Source: Branchiostoma floridae
Lineage: Eukaryota; Chordata; Leptocardii; Amphioxiformes; Branchiostomatidae
NCBI RefSeq assembly: GCF_000003815.2
Contig: NC_049995.1
Location: 15,657,163 to 15,721,162, forward strand
Direction: 5' to 3'
Length of the DNA: 64,000 nt
Both the position numbers and the translations under genes were made by a program. Positions 45,560 through 56,543 of this stretch are shown in pieces. How positions within the stretch are numbered: position 1 is the first letter of the stretch; the number at the start of each line of letters is the position of its first letter. Below the pieces are notes generated by a model. That model ran no database searches and was not told the DNA's origin. It saw only the letters and a program-made list of their open reading frames with translations.

Positions 45560-45735
45560 CTATCCTAACCAGTCTATCCTGTAGACAAGCGTCCGACGAC
45601 AGCTCTGTGAGCTCCGGTACATCAGGTACGTTGTCCTCACTGTAAAAAACAAACAAACTTCCTACCCTGTCTTTACCAGTCAATCCTGCAGACAAGCGTC
45701 CGACGACAGCTCCGTAAGCTCCAGTACATCAGGTA
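45560..45735 (+). pseudogene. two copies of the 3' half of exon 2 with splice donors
   Basis: After exon 2, its last third recurs twice. At about 45583-45625 it is AGACAAGCGTCCGACGACAG followed by CTCTGTGAGCTCCGGTACATCAG and a GTACGT donor. At about 45690-45732 it is similar, with a GTATGT donor. Each is preceded by part of the exon's middle (AACCAGTCTATCCTG, TACCAGTCAATCCTG) and by a short AAAC tract. CTGTAG or CTGCAG before ACAAGCG could act as an acceptor for a 41-nt mini-exon, which would shift the frame and stop the protein. Confidence 0.85.
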
Positions 45736-45792
45736 TGTTACATGGTCATCCATGGACCACTACTATGATCCTGGAAGACAGGCTGTTGCCTA

Positions 45793-45900
45793 ATCTCCAA
45801 GCAGATCCTACGGTAGCATAAGATAGCTGCCATTGGTAAGCCGGCCTAAGAATGTGTTTGGCTCCCAGTGGCTGGTGACTCCTTTTGGCCAACTTAAAAA
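45793..45900. mobile_element. truncated MITE, CTCCAAGCAGATCCTAC family
   Basis: It starts TAATCTCCAAGCAGATCCTA, followed by GTAGCATAAGATAG and GCCGGCCTAAGAATGTGTTTGG. The right arm is missing. It lies in intron 2, just after the exon-copy array. Confidence 0.75.
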
Positions 45901-46084
45901 ACAAACTATTTTTATGGTCTTAAAATGACATGTTTTAACCAGGAAAAGGAATAACATGGGCTCCCGATCCCAAATAATGAGTGGGACAGAAAAAAATGTA
46001 AAGCTGGAGATGTCCCTTCTTTCAGGACATGATCACAATTTGCAATTGACTTATAAACTTTTATAGACCTTTTTTTCTTCTTCT

Positions 46085-46210
46085 TGTTCTTCAGGAGAGA
46101 AGCCGCCTTGTATAATAATTTTCATTGTTCAAACAAATGACCTGGATACTAAAGAATACTAAAGGAGTTTACCTGGATAATAAGGAGTTTTTGTTCATCT
46201 CATTTTCCAG
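46085..46210 (+). pseudogene. decoy copy of the start of exon 3
   Basis: TTCTTGTTCTTCAG is followed at 46095 by GAGAGAAGCCGCC, which equals the first 13 bases of exon 3 (GAGAGAAGCCCCC) with one change, after a longer pyrimidine tract than the true acceptor. If used, the reading would be GEKPPCIIIFIVQTNDLDTKEY and then a stop. A further short duplication (ACCTGGATA..TAA..GGAGTTT) fills the space before the real exon. Confidence 0.65.
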
Positions 46211-46470
46211 GAGAGAAGCCCCCAATGAGTCCCCAGCACTGGCACGAAGGTCTCCTGTCCTCGTCACTAAACAGCAGCAGTGGGGCAAGCAGCATCAGTA
46301 CCCTCAGCATGCGCTCCTCCCCCTCCCCCCCACACAAACCCCCCACCCCTCCCTCCACGTGCGACAACCCCCCCACCACCATGTTTGGAACTCCCCCTGT
46401 GGACGAGGGCATCGACCTGGGGGAGAGCCACGACTTCTTCTTGGAGGGGAGATCACCGAGGAAGAGGAAG
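46211..46470 (+). CDS. ZNF704-like transcription factor, coding exon 3
   Basis: A 260-nt exon after CTCATTTTCCAG, with donor GGAAG|GTGCGT, in phase 1 at entry and phase 0 at exit. It encodes GEKPPMSPQHWHEGLLSS, a serine-rich stretch, a proline-rich SPSPPHKPPTPP, then PPVDEGIDLGES, DFFLEG and SPRKRK. It aligns with family features in order: WKEG/HWHEG, TPSPP, DDGIDEAE/DEGIDLGE, FDEPIPRKRK. In relatives the PRKRK motif directly precedes the C2H2 zinc finger, so the next exon should encode the finger. I could not find it before 64000. Confidence 0.9.
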
Positions 46471-47225
46471 GTGCGTCAAGTTTCCTTAGTATAAGTACTC
46501 TGTAGACGTACTGTTTTGACGTAGGGATTGGGGAATGGATGATTCCTTGACGATAAGACTGTCACTGTGAAACCGTGAACGTAAAGCACCATTATACATT
46601 AAACAGGAATAACTGTATTTGGCACTGCAGAAGATCTTGCAACCAGTTTTCTCCACTCTTCTCTATTTTCTGTTCTTTTTAGTGTTTCACTGCCTCCCAT
46701 TCTCTGATTTGTTGGGCTCCGCTGACTACATGGGGAGTCACAAGAACTTGAGCTTTACGCTAAGAATGACCAAATGTATGCATTACGCTAAAATCAAAGA
46801 CGGCAATTATGCAACATTTGGTTGCCTTGCTACACTGACTTGAACATGGCAAATCAAAATAGGCTGCCTACGACTTATGGTAAAAAGCATGTATGGGATA
46901 TCAGCCAGTTGCCTGTTGGCAAGTTCATCCAACTCCAATGTCACACTGTTAGCCTATTTAGCAGTATTACCATATCCCAGACTTCCAGTTCTGTGACACA
47001 GACAGATTGGCAGGGAGTTAGAGTTAGAGCTGGTATCATATTCCTCAAAACACATCCGAGTGAAGACTGGGAGCAGCAGCAAGAGATATGCTTTCATCCA
47101 GGGTTGTGTTGACTTGGTAGGGACATGGGAGGGGGCTCGGTTGTTTTGTGTGGAGGAAAAATCCTTCGCAGATGTCATTTCTTGAATCCGAGCCATTTAA
47201 GGTGAATGAGCCTTGAATATAGGAA

Positions 47226-47660
47226 TTTTTCTGGTGGCCTACAGATGTTGAAAATAGGTCTCATTCATTCATTTCTTTCATCCTATTCAATCATAAGTAT
47301 AGTTCTTTCATTTATTGCAAAGGAAACATTTTAAATGGTCACAGAAACATTACTTTCAGAAAGTATTGCAAGGTTCTAGTGGCCTATAGATATTGAAAAT
47401 ACATGTAGGTCTCATTCATTCATTTCTTTAATCCTACTCAACCATAAGTACTATAGTTCCTCCCTTTGTTGCAAAGGAAGCATTTATGTGATCACAGAAA
47501 CATTACTTTCATATAGTATTTCAAGGTTCTAGTGGCCTATAGATGTTGAAAATAGGTCACAAACTTTAATTTCTTTTATCCTACTCAATCATAAGTATAG
47601 TTCTTCCCTTTATTGCAAAGGAAGCATTTTATGTGGTCACAGAAAATCATTTTTCATCAT
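47226..47660. repeat. tandem array, period about 145-153 bp, three units
   Basis: GGCCTA(C/T)AGAT(G/A)TTGAAAATA occurs at 47236, 47381 and 47534. Each is followed by CATTCATTTCTTT-like, AATCATAAGTATAGTTC-like and TTGCAAAGGAAGCATTTTA-like words. Confidence 0.9.
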
Positions 47661-48200
47661 CAGAAAATCATCACAAGGTTTTAAACATGGTTTTAACAAG
47701 GAAAAGAAACAGATATACTCTTGCTACTTTGGAAGCAAAGGTTGGTGCCAAAATCATTTGTTGTATCAAGGAGCTTGTATCATTAAAAGTGTCATGGTTG
47801 TATTGGGGCTTTAAGTACATTTATGTGTTAATTTCTAATACATGTATAGCATAAACATATTAACTACCACTACAATACCTGCAAATTAACAGATACACCC
47901 TAACTACGTTAGTCTATTGACATGATAAAACCAACAGTTTATTTTGTATGGACTCCCTGCAGTTTTATGGAGTCTACCAAATGATCTGCCACGAACTTTC
48001 CAGTCTGACATTCAGTGATGAATTCAATTCATGAGAGTTCTTTCCTTTCTCTTTATGTACAAGCACACTTCTAAATTTTCTAGATTTTATAAAACACACA
48101 GTTTATTTTGTATAGACTCCCTGCAGTTTTATGGAGTCTTCCAAATGACTTGCCACCCACTTACTAGTCTGTAATTGTTTACTTAGTGATGTCCCTAATA

Positions 48201-48399
48201 CCGTAAAGGCAGAAATGTTTGCGGTAGTTTTATGTTCGCTGGTTTTCACGGTAGCTGCTTCAACGCACAAACTTAAAACCACCGCGAACATTTTTCCATG
48301 GCAGTAAGATACTACAATGCATGGCGCCACCGCGAACTTAGAACCACCACGAACAGTTCTTTTTCCCCGCTTCTGCAAATTAAATCTTTACATTTACAG
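48201..48399. mobile_element. palindromic MITE, CTGTAAATGCA family (copy 2)
   Basis: A diverged left end CCGTAAAGGCAGAAATGTTTGCGG and right end ATTTACAG, flanked by TA (48199-48200 and 48400-48401). Confidence 0.85.
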
Positions 48400-48593
48400 T
48401 ACCAGTCTGTAATTGTTTACGTTAGTGATGTCCCCAATACAGGACAGGCTGGCATAAGTGTGTCCTCAATAGGGTGACAATTGGCCCATCACCATGCATG
48501 CAGGGACAATCGATTTGGCATGGACTCAGAATTTGGGTCAGCTCTTGCTCAGGCCTAGGGACTAGTGTACAAGATGAACTTTCTGTTAGATCA

Positions 48594-48784
48594 CTGTAAT
48601 TGCATTTATGTTTGCGGGGATTTAATTTCGCGTTAGCGGGAAAGTGGAGTGTTCGCAGTGGTGTTAAGTTCGCGGTAGTGCCATACACTGTAGTCATATA
48701 CTGTAATGGAAAAATGTTCGCGGTGGTTGTAAGTTTGCAGTAAGACTGCCTCGCAAAAAAACGTGAACATTTCTGCATTTATAG
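48594..48784. mobile_element. palindromic MITE, CTGTAAATGCA family (copy 3, inverted)
   Basis: It starts CTGTAATTGCATTTATGTTTGC and ends TTTCTGCATTTATAG. The orientation is opposite to copy 2, only 195 bp away, so the two can form a large hairpin. Confidence 0.8.
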
Positions 48785-49189
48785 TATTTAGAATAGGTAA
48801 GCTCCAAGCTAACATGTTGCGCTCCCAAAAAAGAGGTGGAATAGAGAAAAATTCAAAGCTATAGACAGCCCTGGTATACAACCAGTTTAACCATGCAATA
48901 TTTACTCAGAAATCATTGTCTCATATGTATAATCCTTTCTCTAAAACATGTGGCGTAAACACCGCAAGTTAAGTACAGTCTGAATTTTGGTTTCAGTCTT
49001 GGATTATCCATACCTTTTGTAAATGTAAACTTACCACTAAAAAGGACTCAACCACAGAAGCAGATTAAAGCCATGTTTTTGACCACAAAATCACAGCAGG
49101 CTCACCTATAAATAGTTCAGAAGGCCACTAGGATAAACCCTATAAAACCTTAGTATAATCAGGTTAAGCTGTTTTTGAACCCACAGTTT

Positions 49190-49470
49190 GCTTGTAAAGC
49201 TTCTTGCCCAAAGTAGGCCTAACTTCTTATTTCCAGGCATTGCTTTCATAACTCTAGAGGTTGGGCTTCTGCTAGTTGTTGCTTCTCAAGGAGTTTAAGG
49301 TAGAAATCAAGCAAGACAAGACAAGACACAGATTGCTTGTAAAGCTTCTTGGCGCTAACCTCTTATTTCCAGGCGTTGCTTGCATTAAAATCCAGAGGTT
49401 GGGCTTCTTTTAGTTATTTCCCTCCTTCTCAAGGATTTTAAAGTAGAAATCAAACAAGACCAGACCAGAT
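49190..49470. repeat. tandem duplication, period about 135 bp
   Basis: TTGCTTGTAAAGCTTCTTG near 49198 recurs near 49333. Both copies contain CTTATTTCCAGGC, AGAGGTTGGGCTTCT and AGTAGAAATCAA-like words. Confidence 0.88.
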
Positions 49471-49933
49471 AAAAACAGCAGGCTAGGAGTGAAACTTGCA
49501 TCTGACTTTTAAATGATGTGAACTACAGAAAAATAACTGTACCAATGCATAAACTTTACCTTTAGGCCCTGTTTTATGTTTTTTCCCAGTCTTGTTTTTT
49601 TTAATCCAAGAAAACAGCAAAGAAAATTGGTGTGGCTTGAGTTGAGGAAAACAACAACACAAAATGATGTTTTGGTTGGAGCCTTCTATTTTATTAAGAA
49701 CCAGCAAATTAAATTGTTTCAGCCTTATTTAAAGAGAAAACACCACATAGTGATGGGTTGCCGGGAGCTTCTGTATGTAAAAGGAACCAATTATCGGACC
49801 ACCCTAGCTACCAACTCAACTGGGTACAGCTACAAAATGTTATCTATTTCTAAAGGTATTATCTCATGCTGCTTTTTATGTAGGTCAAGCCCCTTGTTAC
49901 ATGTTTCTAAACTTGTTACATGTTTCCTGGTTA

Positions 49934-50125
49934 CTGTAAATGCATTTAAGTTTGCGGTAGCGGAAAAAATGACTTTTCGCGGTGGTTTTAAGTTCGCGGT
50001 AGCACCATGCACTGTAGTCTCTTACTGCCATGGCAAAATGTTCGCGATGGTTTTAAGTTTGTGGTGAATTGGCCACTGTGAAAACCGTGAACATAAAACT
50101 ACGGCGAAAGTTTCTACATTTACAG
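49934..50125. mobile_element. palindromic MITE, CTGTAAATGCA family (copy 4)
   Basis: The ends CTGTAAATGCATTTAAGTTTGC and TTTCTACATTTACAG are flanked by TA (49932-49933 and 50126-50127). Confidence 0.87.
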
Positions 50126-50514
50126 TAACTCAACTGGATGGAGCTGCAAAACGTTATCTGAAGTATTATTTGATGCTGACTTTTATGAGGGTCAATCCCC
50201 TTGTTACATGTTTCTAAACGCACTGGTTACCACGAAATGAGAGCCGCGAGCACTCAACGCTCTACCGACACATATTTCAGATTGTGTGATAGCGTGTGTG
50301 GGTTGATGGCTTGCATGTCCTGCCAGTATTTAATAGGCCAGTTTTGAATTATTGCTTCCGCTACATTAATGATAATTTGACTTGACAAGTGACAGCGCTA
50401 GGTTAGTGGCCTCTTTGGGTTACTTGTACGGTAAATTGTGAAATGTTGGCGATGGTGTTATGTTTGTTGTGAGAGCTTACAGTAAACGTTGAGCGCTGCA
50501 AAACAAGTTGAGTC

Positions 50515-50600
50515 CATTTTATTGCACAACAATTGTAAAAGGTACAATGTAAGGCAAAGTGATGTAAACTGGTATAAGACAACTGGCTAATGTTATATAT
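50515..50600 (-). repeat. LINE-like 3' tail, minus strand
   Basis: On the minus strand it reads ACATTGTACCTTTTACAATTG and then TTGTGCAATAAAATGG, like the tail at 13960-14000. Confidence 0.45.
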
Positions 50601-50601
50601 A

Positions 50602-50777
50602 CAGTCAAACCTGTCTATAGCGGCCACTCAAGGGACCGGACAAATTTGGCCACTATAGACAGGTGGCCTCTGTATAGAGGTGGTAACTTGTAGATAAAAT
50701 ACCCAAGGGACCGACAAAAAGTGGCCACTATGGACAGGTGGCCCCTCTGTAGAGGTGGCCCCTAATACAGGTTTGTA
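50602..50777. mobile_element. MITE, CAGTCAAACCTGT family
   Basis: It starts CAGTCAAACCTGTCTATAGC and ends ACAGGTTTGTAG, with TA on the left and near TA on the right. The inner words GTGGCCACTAT and AGGTGGCC are the inverted match of 12436-12613. Confidence 0.8.
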
Positions 50778-52734
50778 GTACATTCTAAGCTATACAATAT
50801 TGAGCGAAAAAACAATGTACTGAATGTACAATCTAAGCCTAGAGTTTCCCATTTTTCCTGTTCCTTGTTGAAGATTTATTCAATAGCCTGTTATCTTGGG
50901 TTGGCTTTTTCCCACACAGCTGTTTTTCTGAAGTTCATTTTATTTGATAGTCAGCAAATGTTAGAGACACTTGGCAGTTGGCACTGCTGATGTTTCAGTT
51001 TCCTTTTTTGATAGTTGGTTCCTCTTTTCTTGTCATGTGTTCATGTTGTCATCTGCCAAAAGAAATACAAAACCAGACCACGAGATATCAAACCCAAAGC
51101 TTCTCTTGCAGTACCTTAGAAAGCTGCTATGAGGCCTTTTTTCAAACTTGACCTTCATTTTCTCGACCCTACCCACATACCAAATATCATTAGGGTCCAT
51201 CCACAGCTTGTAGCATTATGCTAGCAACAAAAAACAGACAAAAAAATGACATCGAAAACAAAGCCTTCTTGGCGAATTTATAAAAGAGAAATGAAATGAG
51301 GAATTCATTTCTTTCCAAGTCTGAAACCACCCCTTTCTTTTACTGGTATTTGTACCTTTGAGAAGAAAGGCTTTCTTTCAAAACATGCTACAGCGGCTGC
51401 CTGTGTTTGGGTCAATCTCTGCATCCGGCAACAAAACATCAGTTGCCTCGATCACATGTTGTTGACAAAGTATCCGAAGTAGAACAGGTTCTTCAAAATG
51501 AACGTTTTAATCTGTTTCCAGTTTTCTTCACGCCAAAGTCCTACTAACAAAAATCATAGCAAATAAATTACTATTACATAGAATAGCATCTAAGTCTTAT
51601 GTACATTTTTTCCAAACTGTTTTTAAGGCATTCTAACTCAAACAAGAAATGTAAGAAGAAACTGTGAAACAAACAGTCTTTGCTACATTAGTCTTATTTT
51701 TACGTTGACAAAAATAACGTTATAGAAACAAGAATCCCCTTTTTTGCTTATTGTGTAGGTCCTGGTATTGATATCAGCATTGATATTAGAACTTCAGGTA
51801 GACCCATGTTATTGACAACTGGTAATTAGCAGGAGACAATTTGTCATTTTCATAGCTGCACCTGTTATTTTGAACTTTATAAGAAGGAATTTTTTCAAGA
51901 TAAGTCATAATGTTGTGTGAGGAGGGAAAAGTAAAAGTACAGCTTTCTTGCAAGAATGCCAAGCCACAGGAAAGAGAAAGTGGGCAGGGATAGTAAGGAT
52001 GCTTGCGATGCTTTAAACCTTAGCTCTTACCCACCAACTCTTGTGCTAGCTTCACTCCCTTGGGAAATATTGTTTTTGGCTTGTCTGTGTGTGTTTCTGC
52101 GATCTGCAATATACATTACAGGTACTAGGTTATAATTAAGGATGTCTCCAGGACCTGTCCCTCTATCTTAGAACTTTGCTTGTTAGAATAAAGATTCCCT
52201 TCTGTCAAAAAAATCTGAACTTCAGTACATGATCATGAAATTGATGAACATGTATTTTTGTAAGCTTAAAATTACAGATTTAGCAACAAAAATCAACAAC
52301 GTTGGCTCCCAAATAATGAGTGGGACGGAAAAAAAAATTTAAGCTGTATAAGACAACCCTGTTGGCTTGTGTGTCTATTTGTGTGTTTCTGTGATTCCAA
52401 TAGACAAAATAAAGCATTGTCAACCATCCCTAGAACTGGTATTTTTGTCTGGGGGCTTGGAAGCGTTGCAAAGCAGTATGGGTAAGGGGGCGAAGTCTGC
52501 CGCCACATCAAGTCAATGAACTCTTTAATTGGGACGTAGGCGAAATAACAAGTTGTCGGAAGAACAGAGGACCAAAAACTAAGAGGAGTTCAAAGTTGTT
52601 TTTATCCCGCTACTGCTGAAAGACACTTCACACATTTGTTTTGACGACCGTCAATACATTTGGTGTTTTTTTGTAAATTTTCAGGTTTAGAGCTAGACTC
52701 CCTTGCAGTCTACGGAACGGGGCTGGGGTTTTTT

Positions 52735-52935
52735 TTTTGGTGTGTGTGTGTGGGTGTGGGTGCGTTGGAGTTTGCCGTGATAGCGAGTCTTTGCCCCGTC
52801 CGACGCAATCACGGCAAACTCCCTTCCTCGGCAAACTCCCTTTCCCGGCACAAGAGAATATACCCAACACACACACAACTCACACACACACACACAGATA
52901 CACACACACACACACACACATTCACATACACATAC
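52735..52935. repeat. inverted TG/CA microsatellites around a short palindrome
   Basis: A TG tract near 52739-52760 and CA tracts at 52866-52920 flank GGAGTTTGCCGTGAT and ATCACGGCAAACTCC (inverted). The whole can fold into a hairpin of about 180 bp. Confidence 0.75.
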
Positions 52936-53109
52936 ATTTACTATACTACTACATGTACACAGGCTCATTGTGTATATGTAATATGTAGACCAGTCCTTGT
53001 GTGTTATTGACTAGTGTCTGTGGCTCACTTGTTTGAGGAAAGTCCACGATCCCCCCTGAGGTAATTCAATCCGGTTGTTTGCGAGAGTCGGGAGGAAGGT
53101 TGAACGGAA

Positions 53110-53195
53110 CGGTTCATTGGCTACATTCAACACCGGGCGCTTGTTTACGACCCGGGTCACTCGGTCACGGGCGCAAAGCATGCTGGGATGTGTTA
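53110..53195. promoter_or_regulatory. possible internal promoter with ZNF143/SBS-like site
   Basis: CGCAAAGCATGCTGGGA at 53172-53188 is, on the minus strand, TCCCAGCATGCTTTGCG. This closely resembles the ZNF143/THAP11 site (core CCCAGCATGC followed by a TGCG-type end). A CCAAT box in reverse orientation (ATTGG, about 53115) and a locally high CpG content accompany it. Such sites mark TATA-less promoters in animals. No first exon was identified, so function is inferred. Confidence 0.35.
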
Positions 53196-53654
53196 TTGTC
53201 TGTGGTGGCGGCTGTTGTACCGCCTATTGTGTCGCTGAATAGAACATTTACATCCAGCTTGTCAATCAAAACAAGTCATTGAACCAATAAGAGAACGGAT
53301 GAATCTCAGTAGAAATATTTTGCATTTTTCTTAAAGGTTGCTTTATGTTTTTATGGCATAAGGCTGTACCAATGTATTATCTTGGTTCTAGTGCTTTTTA
53401 AGGTGAAAACATAACAATTAAGACCACATCATAAAAGCAGAGGGCAGGGAGGAAAACTTAATTTTATGAGTATTTGCTGAGTTTTTACGACTTAAAATCA
53501 AGGGCATCAAGGTATAAACCCAGGGTCCTTAGGTTCGGTTTTCCAGCTAAGCCTAAGGATATTTTTCAACAAGATAACTGATGTTCTTCAGTCAAATTTT
53601 CACATTAATGCATTTTTTCTTTTGTGTTAGAAAGATACGATAATTCAAAACATT

Positions 53655-53980
53655 TATCCGTGATGGTGCTTGCATTTGGAAACCACTCTTTTTATAGATT
53701 GGAAGGTCAAATTTTGTCCGAAAGAGGACTGTACAGGTCAATAGTGTCTTTCTTGCTTGTTTAGAACCGTAGCTTTTGATGTACGTCGGTATAAACAAGA
53801 CTTCAGTAGTAATAAGCCCTTAGGGTTATGATAGTCAGTGCTTACATTTGGGAAACATCATTTTTAATAAAGTTGAAGGTGAAATGTGATCGAAAAGAGG
53901 ACTGTTCAGGTCAATAGTGTCTTTCTTGCTTGTTTAGAATCTTAGCTTTTGATGTACATCGGTGTAAACACAGCTTCGCT
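53655..53980. repeat. tandem duplication, period about 174 bp
   Basis: GGTCAATAGTGTCTTTCTTG and TTAGCTTTTGATGTAC-like words near 53735-53785 recur near 53909-53960. The flanking TGCTTGCATTTGGAAAC is also duplicated. Confidence 0.9.
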
Positions 53981-54020
53981 AATTGTCCTTTATGTATGTC
54001 TGCCCCAAAAGTGTGCCACG

Positions 54021-54384
54021 CAGGGTTGTAGCCAGCACCCGTCCTTCAGTCCTTTGAAGGAATTTTGCAGCTGGGGACTGAAAAAAAATTTGCCCATTCC
54101 GTCCTCTGTAATGGACAAAAATCTATATTTAAAGTCAGTAAAGATATGAAAAACTGTCTTCTTGTGTAATTTTTCACCTAAACAGATGAACAGCTTAGTC
54201 TACCAGCAAAATCTACACGCCAAAATGCAGGAAATTGGGTTTCAGAGGGTCTAGATTTCAAAATTTTTCAGGGAAGTATGCCCCCGGATCCCCTTAGGAA
54301 CGTTATGCCTTCGGCTCGACGTCTCATTCCTTTGGATTCAAAATCGAGGGGACTGAAAACGATTTCAGGCTGGCTACAACCCTG
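54021..54384. mobile_element. hAT-like MITE, 8-bp target duplication
   Basis: CAGGGTTGTAGCCAGC and GCTGGCTACAACCCTG are perfect 16-bp inverted ends. The flanks GTGCCACG (54013-54020) and ATGCCACG (54385-54392) agree at 7 of 8 bases. An 8-bp duplication and CAGGG ends are hAT hallmarks. It is 364 bp and non-coding. Confidence 0.85.
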
Positions 54385-54533
54385 ATGCCACGCATCGCTC
54401 GCTCCTGTCAATATTGACATGATACCCAGACAAGGCGGGAGTCATTGGACTTTACATGTTGACTCCAGTGGGGACCTGTTTTGTGGCTTATAGCCAAGTA
54501 GAATTAGGCCTTAGTAACATGTGCAGGGCTCGA

Positions 54534-54874
54534 AATACCACCTGCATATGCAGGTTAGTGCAGGTAAAATTGGAGCTGTGCAGGTATTTCTGGTGTCTAC
54601 CTGCACCTAACCTGCACTGATCCATGTAAAGGGTTTTATACATGAATGTCCTATGATGTGGTTGTTTGCGGATTGTTATTAGCTGCATTGACTGTTACGA
54701 CGTATTAAGTATAAAAGAAAAAAAATAGCAATGGTTCCTGAACAATTTTAGTATGATTGATACTTCCTAAACTCTGACTGTCTGAGTGGTGCAGGTAAAA
54801 TTTGTCTGGTGCAGGTAATTTTCAGTGTTACCTGCACCAGTGCAAGTATGCAGAAAATAGTGTTTCAAGCCCTG
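54534..54874. mobile_element. hAT-like MITE with internal TGCAGGTA repeats
   Basis: The ends CAGGGCTCGAAATACC and GTGTTTCAAGCCCTG are inverted. Inside, GTGCAGGTA and TACCTGCAC occur several times on both strands near each end, as subterminal transposase sites would. The 8-bp target duplication is not clear. It is 341 bp. Confidence 0.7.
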
Positions 54875-55234
54875 ATGTGTAGTTTCAAACCTTCTCAGAG
54901 CGGGTTGCGGGTGTTTGTTTGATCTGAGCAAGCTGCTAAAAGCGAGAGTTGTAAATCTCACTTTTATGAGATCCAGCTTAAAGTATCCTGTAAGGTTTTA
55001 CGACATCTTAAGTCTCTTTACACGTGTGCTTGCATGTAAATGGTCCTTCTCAGTTTCTTGGCTGTTTCTCAACATGTATCATGCTGATCCTACAAGTTTT
55101 TATGTCGTTTCCAAACATCTATTGTTGTTGCAAAATGGAAAAGATTAGAAGCACTTTGCTATACTGTATGCCTCTTTGATAGATGATTTTGAATTTATGT
55201 ATGAAAAGAATTCAAAGACATTTTTTTAAATACA

Positions 55235-55430
55235 GTTAAACCTACCATAAGGACCACAAGGCTATTGATATACAGTCACCTGTACTAGTGACCACCTCTA
55301 TAAAAGGACCACCTAGCCATTGTGGGACTACCTTTTTGGTAGTCCCTTACATGTAGATATTTGTTCCGTCTATTGTGACCACCTGTACGCATAGACCAAG
55401 GAAATATTTATATTTATGTAACGTCCTTGC
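55235..55430. repeat. diverged GTGACCACCT-type element
   Basis: CAGTTAAACCTACCATAAGG, CAGTCACCTGTACTAGTGAC and GACCACCTG words mark a decayed CAGTCAAACC-family copy. Confidence 0.6.
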
Positions 55431-55485
55431 ATAGACCAGATTTTCTTTGTCTCCTGAGAGATCGATCTTCCTGTGGAGTTTCCAT

Positions 55486-55629
55486 ACTCTCCAAGCAGAG
55501 GTTAGGCTCTGGCTGTTTTTTTTAACGTTTTTTTAGTCGTTTTTATCGGGCTTTCTATTTTGTATTTTATCTTGCTGTGTCAAAACCTACTACTGGTGTA
55601 CTTCAAGAAAAATGACAAAATAGAAAGCC
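55486..55629. mobile_element. MITE left part, cut by gap
   Basis: CTCTCCAAGCAGAGGTTAGG and CTCTGGCTG are the same left arm as at 9568 and 19099. GGCTTTCTATTTTGT is mirrored by ACAAAATAGAAAGCC just before the N run. The rest is in the gap. Confidence 0.65.
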
Positions 55630-56543
55630 NNNNNNNNNNNNNNNNNNNNNNNNNNNNNNNNNNNNNNNNNNNNNNNNNNNNNNNNNNNNNNNNNNNNNNN
55701 NNNNNNNNNNNNNNNNNNNNNNNNNNNNNNNNNNNNNNNNNNNNNNNNNNNNNNNNNNNNNNNNNNNNNNNNNNNNNNNNNNNNNNNNNNNNNNNNNNNN
55801 NNNNNNNNNNNNNNNNNNNNNNNNNNNNNNNNNNNNNNNNNNNNNNNNNNNNNNNNNNNNNNNNNNNNNNNNNNNNNNNNNNNNNNNNNNNNNNNNNNNN
55901 NNNNNNNNNNNNNNNNNNNNNNNNNNNNNNNNNNNNNNNNNNNNNNNNNNNNNNNNNNNNNNNNNNNNNNNNNNNNNNNNNNNNNNNNNNNNNNNNNNNN
56001 NNNNNNNNNNNNNNNNNNNNNNNNNNNNNNNNNNNNNNNNNNNNNNNNNNNNNNNNNNNNNNNNNNNNNNNNNNNNNNNNNNNNNNNNNNNNNNNNNNNN
56101 NNNNNNNNNNNNNNNNNNNNNNNNNNNNNNNNNNNNNNNNNNNNNNNNNNNNNNNNNNNNNNNNNNNNNNNNNNNNNNNNNNNNNNNNNNNNNNNNNNNN
56201 NNNNNNNNNNNNNNNNNNNNNNNNNNNNNNNNNNNNNNNNNNNNNNNNNNNNNNNNNNNNNNNNNNNNNNNNNNNNNNNNNNNNNNNNNNNNNNNNNNNN
56301 NNNNNNNNNNNNNNNNNNNNNNNNNNNNNNNNNNNNNNNNNNNNNNNNNNNNNNNNNNNNNNNNNNNNNNNNNNNNNNNNNNNNNNNNNNNNNNNNNNNN
56401 NNNNNNNNNNNNNNNNNNNNNNNNNNNNNNNNNNNNNNNNNNNNNNNNNNNNNNNNNNNNNNNNNNNNNNNNNNNNNNNNNNNNNNNNNNNNNNNNNNNN
56501 NNNNNNNNNNNNNNNNNNNNNNNNNNNNNNNNNNNNNNNNNNN
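55630..56543. other. assembly gap, 914 N
   Basis: It lies between a palindromic MITE arm and a partial Harbinger-like element, so the missing DNA is probably repetitive. Confidence 1.
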
